64,000 nucleotides of DNA from Cymbidium sinense (taxonomy: Eukaryota; Streptophyta; Magnoliopsida; Asparagales; Orchidaceae). The notes beneath the pieces were generated by a model, which did no database searches, was not told where the DNA came from, and saw only the letters and a program-made list of their open reading frames with translations. Below, one piece after another: positions 12,736 through 22,728 of the stretch (position 1 is the first letter of the stretch; every line of letters begins with the position of its first letter). Both the position numbers and the translations under genes were made by a program. The stretch is taken from NCBI GenBank assembly GCA_021442155.1, contig CM038221.1, positions 39,565,648 to 39,629,647 of the forward strand, read 5' to 3'.

Positions 12736-15433
12736 AATTTCATTTCTTTTTTGAGGTGCACGGCGATACCCGGCGGCACCGGCCTTTTATTCTTTTACAA
12801 AATTTATATGTTTATTTTATTGTGTTTAGTTTGTACATTAGAAATGGCATACCTTTCATAGGTTTCTTAAAGTGTGATGATTTGATATGTGGTCAATATG
12901 TGGTAGGCTCCTTATGATAAAATTAAATTTTATATCATCAGTAAATAACTCATAACTAAATTTTATTACAACTCACAATCTCATCTTAAATCTTATGTTC
13001 ATGATCAAGATAAATAAAAGATTTATCAAACTCTTAGCTGAATGTTGTATGTTATCACACCATGTATATCATCTTGTGTCACTCTTGAATAGGGAGGGTC
13101 TCCATTCTTGCACGATAAGGGATATGCTTGACCTTTGAGGGCAATCCCTTGTAGTAAAGAACACCTCACACTGATTTAGCCCACAACTTTATTTCATCAT
13201 GCATATAGTCATAATTGTCCCAAGTATTAATCTAAAATGAATGTGTTAAAATGGTTTATAAAGTTATAAATTTTGGCATTAGTCTAAGTCATGTTTTCAT
13301 ATCAATCATGATCTAGTCTCGTAAAGAGTGAGTTTAGGATTCTAGCTTCCTTCCTAATTAAATAACAGCTTAGCTATCTTGCATCTATACAAGACCGTCC
13401 TACATAATTTTAAAGCGTAGGAGGTGTTAGTTTCCAGCCACTCCTAGCGGTTATAAGCCTAGAAGAGTTGGGATGTGTCTATCCTCTCTTATGGAGGTAA
13501 ACTATTATGTCCTTTTTTTATTAGACTTATGTCGTGCTTTTATCTTATGCTAAAGCATCTTAGATTTATGTTCCAATGCTACTTATTTTCTTTGGGCTAT
13601 GAATATAAGTCATCACCTCTTAGGTATTTCCATAATCTTGTGTTGATTGACTATAAGCCCTAGCATTCTAATAAGATTCCAAATTTAAAAAATAAATAAA
13701 TTCACTCTTTTAAATATGTAAAGCATTACTATAGGGTAGATTGAAGCACTCACTAGGATTTTTAGCATCATGGATGCTTCCTACTTATTCTCCTCTAAAA
13801 TCTGTAAATAAGTCTTCCTACTTGAACCCTCTCATTTGATTTCTATGAATACCTAATCCTTTGATAGTCTAGCTTTGAAATCTTTAGAGATACTTATTGA
13901 TTATTTTAATCGAGAGTGTTCTTAAGAAATTCTTATTTACTAATATGTAATGAACTATGAAAGCTTGCTTCCATAGGGAATTAAAGAACCCAGCATAAAG
14001 TAAACTCTACTTTACTTCTCCATGTAAAGTAGAGGAAAGATCTCTGGTATATACATAGACTCATATGTCTTATGAGTCCTTTTTAGGTGATTAGCTCCAT
14101 TGTAGGGTGATGTTTTTTCATCTTTAGAAATAGTACATCATACCTTAATGTCACACCTAATCACTTCAATAAGTACCCCCTTAATATTTATATGGTGTCC
14201 CTGTTGCTCCAAAATTAAAACACCATAGTGGGTTTAGTTGATATATCTTTCCAAATATGACTATAAATCCAATTAAATTAAACCGATTTAAATTACTAGG
14301 GGTTTAAATTTTGTAATTACATTGCATTCATTAAACTTGGGTTTTGAGGCATTACCTTTATTATGGTTCTCACCTTAATTTTAAGATTTCAAACTAGTAA
14401 TTCATTGACTGTTATATTATAGGTTCTCACTTTTGGGTATTTTCTTAACTTTATGTTGATAAAATATAAATTCTAATTTTTAAATAAAAGGATAAACATT
14501 AATTTTAATTTTTTTTAAATATTAAACTCAAATAATAAGATAATTTAGAACATGATTGACTTCTTAGAATCTAATTAATGGTGATGGGATGCATATTTGC
14601 TAAGATTAATTATTAAAAAATGCTTTGGATCCTTAGTTTAATACTCTAAGAAGTGATCTAGAGTTTACACTAGAAAGGTAAGGGCTTTAAAAAAGTTTGA
14701 TAAAAGAAATGTGAAGACTAGTGTACATAGACTAGTTTGTGATGATTTGAAATATTATTTTAGGAAATGACTTTCTAAGTAATGCAAATAACTATAGTTT
14801 ATAGTGAATGGTTAGATTAAATTATTAACTTATGACTTTGAGTATATTACTGGATGATAAGATCGTTAAAGAATTTTGTAAAAAAGAAAATCAAGTTAGT
14901 TTAAATCAGTCTAATTTGTGTTCATTTGAAATATTTCTTTAAGAAAAATATTTTTAAGTAGTCTAAATAAAGGAAATTTATAGTGGAGAGTTAATTTAAG
15001 ATATGAATGTATGACATGGAGAATTCCTAAAGAGTTTGGTGGCTTTTAAGATGTTGTGATGGTGTGAGGAATATGACTAAGTAGTTATCCACTAATTATA
15101 AGCTTTAAGAAAAGTTTTAAAGTGGATTTTAAGGCTTAAATGCAGTGATGGAAAAGCTTAGAAGATAGTTAGGATGAATGGGAGTAACTTTGGAGGAATT
15201 TTTAAGAGATTAAATAGCACTTATAATATAAATAACCAAACTCATCAAAAAAAAGGTCAAGTTAAGTCATCAAGCACTGACACAAAAAAAATTCTCCAAA
15301 TAAAATTTATAATGCTAAAAAATATTGCATTAATGATATAATTCAAAAAGGAAGAAAAAAAATTTTTAAAGGAAATGAATTGATGACATACCTTGATTTA
15401 AATAATATAATTTTATGGCAGGACTTGATTTGG

Positions 15434-15505
15434 CTCTTGTTTGGGCACATTACTAGACTCTTATTTGGGAACATTATTGAGCTCTTACTTGGGATCTCAA
15501 AATTT
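15434..15505 (+). repeat. Three 24-bp tandem repeats
   Basis: CTCTTGTTTGGG, CTCTTATTTGGG and CTCTTACTTGGG begin at 15,434, 15,458 and 15,482, an exact 24-bp period. A 61-residue ORF across them (15,441-15,626) is explained by the repeat plus AT-rich sequence and is not called as a gene. The same triplet is in the duplicate copy from 54,699. Confidence 0.8.
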
Positions 15506-16140
15506 GGCTTCTCTTTACTTGAGTAACTTGATGTGCTTAGGCTTTTACTTAGATTCTTTTAATTGGGATTTTAATATGTTGATCATATCTTATTACACTT
15601 CCTATTATTTTTCATATAAAATATAAATTCTATTAATTTAAATAATGATATGTTATTTTGCATCAATCCCCCCTTCTTCTAAAGTTATTTCTATCCATCT
15701 GTTATTATTAATTACAACTTTTATCAATCTCTTTTCTTTTCTTTTCATTTTTTTTATGTTTACTTTTGTGAAAATTATGATTAAAAAACTATCTTAAAGC
15801 TACCCAAAGGTTTTGTTCTTGTTGAAGGTGGCATGAGCTAAATGGGAGATTTATATTTATAGTCATATGTACATGACTTTTTAAAGTTTTATTTTTTTTT
15901 TATTTTTTTAATATTTAATTTATTTTTTTATTTTTTATTTTTAAAATTTTTTTGCTTAAGGGATTTTGAAGGGGATTGATGTCAAATTGAGATATGATTT
16001 GTAAAAACTTCTTACTTGAATTGATACATATATTGAAATAATTAATGATAGAAATTGAAAGCATATAAGTCATTAGTCTGAGACAATTATGGCATTATAA
16101 GTGGTAAAAAGTATTTATTGCAAGTTTATGGGAGGAGGAG

Positions 16141-18649
16141 CCCGAATTAGGCTAAAACCCAACCCATCTTGGACCCGAATTAGGCTAAAACCCATTGCAT
16201 AAACCCCTCCAAATGGGATAAAATCCCTATTTGGAAGGTCAAACCCACTCTCCAACCCTTGGCAATCAACCTAAGCTCAATTTGGACACTTGAACCACTG
16301 GCTAACCTGACCCAAAGCTGATTGGGTCATCCATGGCTCAAGTGGAGGTGAGCTAACTCAAGCCACTCCATTGGAACACTTAGAGGAGGGGGTGGGCCAG
16401 CCCTCTCCTTGCTTTCATCCATTCAAGGGCCTCCACCTCACCTGATCCCTGACGTCCTCGACCGCCTACGCCGGTCAGACATCCGCCAAAAGCTGAACCC
16501 ATCCAAAATGTTGGATCGATTGGGGACGAGGGTATACTCCTCCCCAATTTCAAACAACATATAGGGCTTTAGTGAGTTGAGACAAGCATCCCTAGAGCAT
16601 TATCGATCTCCCTTAAGCTCTCCATTGTCGGTGAGACCGAACCCGAGCAAAATCGAGCCCCTTCTCCATACAACTCCACCTAAACCCCACCAAACTCTAA
16701 TAAACTTCTCTCACACCTTCCACAAGCACCAGCAAACCAAAATAAATCAATCCCTAATCGATTTGAGCACCGGAGACCACTCCTAGACCAACTTTTGTGA
16801 CTGTTGCAGCGACATTTGGATCATAGAGTCGCCGATGGGGAGGCAACTCGCGAGCTTCTCAACAGGGCTTTGTCTCTTCAAGATTAAGCTACCTTAGTCG
16901 TTGGACTACCGATCTTGAGCTCTGATGAGGTATTATCCTGGAAAATTGTAGAAAAGTCCTTAGATGTTGCTCTTTTGTAAAGAGTTTTATGATTCATGCG
17001 ATTTTCACCATAGGGTCTCCTTAGATTTCTTCCCTAAATATTTCGAAGTAGATCATGATGCCTCATGAGCTCCAACGAGCATATATTCAATTTCAATTGT
17101 AATATTCTTTTGTAATCCAAGTTATATAAGGGTAGAGCTCAGCTACCCAATTTTTTCTCTCCAGAGGTATAGGGTGGTACCTAGCACCTCTTATTATTTT
17201 ACAAAATCTATGAAATGTTTGATTGTAGTGTTAATGTTTCTACAATAGAAATGGCATGATTTTCATAGGTTTCTTTAAGATTAATAATTGAAAGTGTGGC
17301 CTAGATGTGGTAAGCTCTTTAGGGTATAATTAATTTTTCTACCCCCACTAATAACTCATAATTAAATTTTAAAATAATTCATAACCTCACTTTAAAACTT
17401 AGGCCATAATTAAGATAATTAAAAGATTTAGCAACTCATAGTAGAATGATGTATGTTCCAATATCATGCATATCATATTATTTATTTCTTGAATAGGGAG
17501 GGTCTCCACTCTTGCATGATATGGGAATGCTTGACCTGTGAGGGCAATCTCTTGTAGTGGAGAACACCTCCTCCCACTGATTTATAATAATCCAATTCCA
17601 TCATGCATTTAAGCATAATTATCCCAAGCCTTTTCCAAATCAATGTGTCAAATTGAGATAAATAATTTGTATAATTTTACATTAGTCTAAGCTATGTCTT
17701 CATACTAATCATGATCTAGACTCTCAAGAAGTGAGTTTAGAACTCTTGACTCCTTTATGATTAAACAATAGTCCAACTATCTTGAAATTACATAAAATTG
17801 ACCTACATGGTTTTAAATCGTAGAAGGTGTTAATGGACCACCTGTGTGATTGTAAGTTCGTAAGAGTCGATGGGTTTACCCTCTCTTGTGGAGGTAAACT
17901 ATTATGTCCCCTTCGCTAGATTTAGGCCATGCTTCTAGCTTGTGTTAAAGCTTCTTAGATTTAGGAATGGAGGTTGGTTATTTTCTTCGAGCTACGAGTA
18001 TAAATCCTCACCTCTTAGACATTTTCATAATCTTGTGTTAATGGATTGTAAGCCTTAACATTCTAATAAAAACTCTAATTTAAATTAAAACATACTCTCT
18101 CTTTCAAACATATAAAGTCTTAACATATGATAGATTGGGTGCTCACTAAGCTTCCTAGTATCATGAGTACTCCTTACTCATCCTCCATTGGAATCCAAAA
18201 TAAGTCTTCCCAAATTGAACATTCCCACTTGATTTTTTTGAAAATATCAAATTCATTAATAATCTAACCTTGAAATCTTTAGAGATATGATTGACTACTT
18301 TAACCGAGAGTATTCTTAGGAAACTCAACTTCCTAGGATGTGATTAACTATGGAAGCTTGCTTCCATAGGAAATTGAAGAACCCGGCATAAAATAAATCC
18401 TACTTTACTTTCTAATGTAAAGTAAGGGAAAGATCTCTAGTATATATGAAGGTCTATCAGTCTTAGGAGTCCTTATTAGGTGACTAAGTTCATTGTAGGG
18501 TGATGTTCCAATCTTTTGAGAGAGTACGTCATACCGTAATGTCGTACCTGATCAGTTCAATAAGTACCCCCTAAAATCTGTATGGTGTCCACACAGCATC
18601 TGAATTAAAACACCACAGTGGGGCTTCATAGAATTTAAATTAAGGGGAC
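16141..18649 (+). repeat. LTR-like unit U4, 5'-deleted
   Basis: A plus-strand unit that starts in the GC-richer island because about 2.4 kb, including the TTGACC-rich zone, is missing relative to U9 (56,348-60,280). The GC island (16,380-16,930) is followed almost at once by the TATA/hairpin at 17,123-17,148, so the long AT-rich and sub-repeat zone of U3 is also absent. The leader then follows to about 18,640, ending near GGTGTCCACACAGC and AAAACACCACAGTGG. A 69-residue ORF at 16,577-16,786 has a related ORF in U9 (58,048-58,365). The similarity reflects repeat identity, and there is no known domain. Confidence 0.65.
17123..17148 (+). promoter_or_regulatory. LTR core promoter of U4: TATATAA with hairpin
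   Basis: TATATAA (17,123-17,129), then GGGTAG (17,130-17,135), loop AGCTCAG, CTACCC (17,143-17,148). The loop differs by one base from that of U3 while both arms are unchanged. Confidence 0.6.
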
Positions 18650-21600
18650 TTTAAGCACTCAACACCTTCACTCCATCTCCAAAAGAATTATTCCATACAC
18701 TTACTCTAATCACCATCAAAGCCATTTAAAGTCAACTATTTCAAAGCCTCAATTCTCAAATTAACTCATATGACGCCTTCCCCAACCTCCGGCGATCTAA
18801 AATGAATTGAGCTCCACTTAATTTTAGCATCCTAAAAAGTGTTGAACATGTTTAATCATTTCTAATTCACTAATCATCTTAGTTAGCCTTAATTATATAT
18901 TTTTGTTAAACTATTAATTAATCCTTTCAATTAAATATCTCACAAGCGACCAAAGTCAAGCTCAAATTATTTAATGAACTTATGATTGACCTTAGGATTG
19001 ATGACCCTTAGAAGGAACTTCACGATATTTTAAATATAAGTAGTGTATACTAGAAATTATATTCATAAATAGTTATTTAAATGGCATTTAAATTTTAATA
19101 AATTATTAAAATTAACATGTGAATCACCTTGAATGTCCCTTTTGATGTACTTAATCAGGGAGAATATTTTTAGTATATTCACTAAATTATTTTTCTAATA
19201 TTTTTAATATAAATATAATTAATTATTAAGTTTTAAATAATTCTAAAATTTTCCAATTCTTCATAGAATGTCTTTAAGGTCCCCCTTCATCTTAAGGGAT
19301 AACCCTAAGAGATTTGGAGCTAGCTAGATTAATTAACTTAATTTTAATGCATATATATTTATTCTAATATTAAAACTATAACAATATATATTACACTTAG
19401 AAAATTCATAACAAATTAAATAAAAATAAAAAAGTACGAAATTTTCATTATAAATTTACATTAAAAAGAAAGGCTTAATAAAATATTTAGCTATTTTTAA
19501 TATTCAAATATTTTCTACTATTTAAATACTTAAATAAATCAAAAAAAAGTTAATTTAATGTCCAACTGACATGAAATATTTATACAAGTGTTAAGACTCT
19601 ATTCTTAGCATTCCTACAAAAATTTCATGATTTTATGAGTTTTATTTTTATTTTAATATTTTCTAGATCATAAAATAATAAATAATTTTTAAAAATTCAA
19701 AGAAAATGAAATTAATCCTAAAACTTTTTATGAGGTGTTTCTTTGGAGTTCTTCAACTTTAGAGAATATTCACATAAATTTGAGATTTATTTTTATCATA
19801 TTTTTGATATTTTATCCCTCTTTTAATTAATATATAATAGTAAATCTAACAATAATTTAAAATTAATTTAGAATATCATGAAGTGATCTAAGATATTTTC
19901 CTAATCTTAGGATATATTTTATAAGGTTAAAATGATCATTTAAACTTGAATTAACTATAGCTTAAAAATTAATTGAAATGCATCTTCACTCATTAAGTTA
20001 ATTAAAAAAATCATATAGACCTTTAGAATGAACCATCATCCTTTGGTGGAGTGTTCACTCTAAACGAATAAGGTGTAAGGAAGAGCGAACCTTACTCCAA
20101 ATAGGCCTCACAACTCCTTACACTCTTTAAAACATTGAACTCAACACAAACCCAAGTTAAATTAAAACTTAAAATCTATCTTTAAATCATTAATCACTTA
20201 AACTAAAATCACCAAGTGATTATAAATTAAATCTCATTCTCAAATTATAAATCAAACACTAAAGTTTAGCCTTTACTCACCAAGCTAGCCTTTGCACACA
20301 TATTATATTAATAGGTTAGCAATCCTAGACCTAGACTTAAGTTAGGCTGTTGTTTTGATGTGATGTGTTAATTTTTCTTGTTTTGTGATGTACTATTTTA
20401 GACTAGATGTTAGGATTGTATGCTCTTGGACTGGATGTTATGATGATCTTCACTAAACTAATGATGCATTTTTAGGAAGTTATGCTTAATAAAAGGGATC
20501 ATCATAAAAACTAAAATTAATAAGTTTGCTTACCAGTATTATTTATTTACCGCTCACCATAACCCAGTATAACATGTGGGCTTAGTACCCATTGGTGCCA
20601 ATCTCCACTATATGGAATATAATTATTTTTAATGTATTTGTGTTTCAACTAACCTCTATTTTACAAGTTAAGTTAGAATTTTTTTATTTTAAAATGTAAT
20701 TTGTGACTGGAATTAAGTTAGAGCTATAGGGTTTATAATGAGTTGTGGTTAGAAGGCATGAACTTGGGAGGCCCTGTGACGTCTGAGATGCTTATAACAT
20801 GATGATGAAGATAAAAACCCACATTGGCTTCCTCTTTTTGTTTACTTAATTCTAGGTTGAGTTATAAAAGGGCAGAACTCGCATACCTTTTTTTTCTAAG
20901 GTGTATAGCAGAACCTAATCTTTTTTAAGATGTATGGCAGAACCTAATCGCATGGATCTCTTTATAATTATTTCATTGATTAATGGTTTATTTACTTTGC
21001 ATTGTGCAATTAAAATGACATATTATTTCCTAGTTTTTTTTGTGATGATTTGCTCATTAATTATTTGGACCAATCCCCCCGCCCCACATTAATTAATCAA
21101 CTCAAATTAAATGAATATCACTCACTCATAACCTCACTTAATTAAAACATTAGACATAAATATTAGAAGCAACTGCATAAGAAGCATCTATCTAATGAGG
21201 ATAGTTACTTTTTTTGGGAAGTCTAATTTTATTATGATTTAGCCCATAATTACTTTTATATCATGCATGTAGACATAATTTCATACCCAAGCCTTATCAA
21301 ATTAAATTGTTTCTAGAAATTCTTAAAGGTTAAAAATTTATTGTATTAATTAAGAGAATTTTCATACCAATCATGATCTTAGAGTTTAAGGAATGAGGTT
21401 AAGTTCTTAGACTTATTTTCTAATTAATAATAATCTAACTATCTTGTATTTCATAAGATTGACTACATAAATTTAAAACGTAAGTGGTGTTTAGCTGACA
21501 ACTCATACAAGCATGCAATAAATCTAGAAGAGTTCACATTCTTTAGTAGGAGGTAACCAAATTATTCCAATTTCTCCTCATTAGACTTGGTTGTGCTCCC

Positions 21601-22250
21601 AGCTTGTGTTAAAGCACTTAGTTTTAGAATTTGAGGATATTTGTTTCTCATCTTATGAGTATAAGTCATCACCTCTTAAGCATTTTTATTATTTTGTGTT
21701 GTTGGGATATAATCACAGGAATTATGTTGAAAGGTCAATTTAAAACAAAATTAAATCTTGATTTTTAAAATATAAAGCTCAACTATTGTATAGACCATAA
21801 TGCTTATTAGGTTCCCGAATATATGGGCACTTCCTATTTAACTTCTATTAAAATCAAATAAGAAATGTTCCTATTTAATCCATCCTAGTTGATTTCTAAA
21901 TTTAGCAACCCTTGACTTAAACTCTAAATTTATAGAGGCATTAACAGGCTACTTTAATCGAAAGGTTTCTAGTGAGATCCATTTCCTTAAGGTGTAACGT
22001 AAAATAAAACATGTATTACTTCACTCATATTAGGCAAGAGAAAATCTCTGATATACGTAACCCATTAGCCTTAAAAATTCCTATTAAGTGATTAAATTCA
22101 TCGTAAGATAATATCTCTATCTTTCGAGATAATATATTATTTCTTAATGTCATACTCGATCATCTAAATAAGAACCTCCAAGATCTATATGATACTCTCA
22201 TCACATTTTAATCACCACAAAAATATTATGAACAAAACTTTTAATTACAT
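18650..22250 (+). repeat. LTR-like unit U5, diverged and internally deleted
   Basis: A more diverged plus-strand unit. It keeps a short GC-island remnant (18,650-18,828), then AT-rich sequence, then the segment with GACTAGATGTTAGGATTGT (20,401) and a decayed TATA/hairpin (TATAAAAGGGCAGAACTC at 20,863). A recognisable leader follows (about 21,060-22,240). Compared with U10 (60,281 onward) it lacks about 1.38 kb at 18,828. It ends roughly 230 bp before the promoter of the HOTHEAD-like gene. Confidence 0.6.
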
Positions 22251-22466
22251 ATAATTACTTGAGAAATATCAATCATCACCCTTTTATCTCATCTTTGAGT
22301 ACGAGTGGATGTAAAAAGTAACTCCATTTGAAATTTATGCATGTGGTTGATCTACATGTATATGTATGACATATTAATAATTTGATTTGTTTGTCAATTA
22401 TTTTCAAGTTTAAACTTTGAAATGCTAGTTTTAAAATTTGAGTTTTATTTAGATATTCTTTTATGT

Positions 22467-22474
22467 TATAAATA
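22467..22474 (+). promoter_or_regulatory. Candidate TATA box of the HOTHEAD-like gene
   Basis: TATAAATA stands 255-262 bp upstream of the chosen ATG (22,729). It would put the transcript start near 22,500 and give a pyrimidine-rich 5' UTR of about 230 bases (22,500-22,728). It lies outside the LTR-like unit U5, so it may be the gene's own promoter. Between 22,251 and 22,466 I see only unremarkable AT-rich sequence. Confidence 0.5.
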
Positions 22475-22728
22475 GTTCAATGCTTTTTATGTATAAAATA
22501 TTATTAAAATTTGAACGTAATAATTTCTCCTCTAAAAAAGATTTTCCCGCATGAACAGATCGAACACACGGAAGCGGATAAAAGCGTCATACACCTCTAC
22601 CCTCTGTTCCCGACCTCGCCGTTTCCCTCTGCAGCAGACAAACCCTCACTCTCATCCATCCAACAGAATTACTCCCGTTTTTCTTCTCGAATGTGTTTCA
22701 TCTCCTCCCGATTATTTGCTCCAAGAAA

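Larger units (their letters stand above)
8291..16140 (+). repeat. LTR-like unit U3 plus leader
   Basis: A plus-strand unit facing away from U2. It begins inside the TTGACC-rich zone (8,320-8,600), so its own 5' terminus is missing. It continues through the GC-richer island (about 8,860-9,470), a conserved segment with CATGGCGCCGACGG (about 9,890), TTAATTAA-rich sequence and two sub-repeats. A TATA box and hairpin follow at 12,712-12,735. The leader has the conserved phrases GGGAGGGTCTCC (13,091), CTTATGGAGGTAAAC (13,488) and AAGCTTGCTTCCATAGG (13,959). The last 2 kb (14,200-16,140) are AT-rich with no recognisable gene. U8 is the close copy. Confidence 0.7.
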
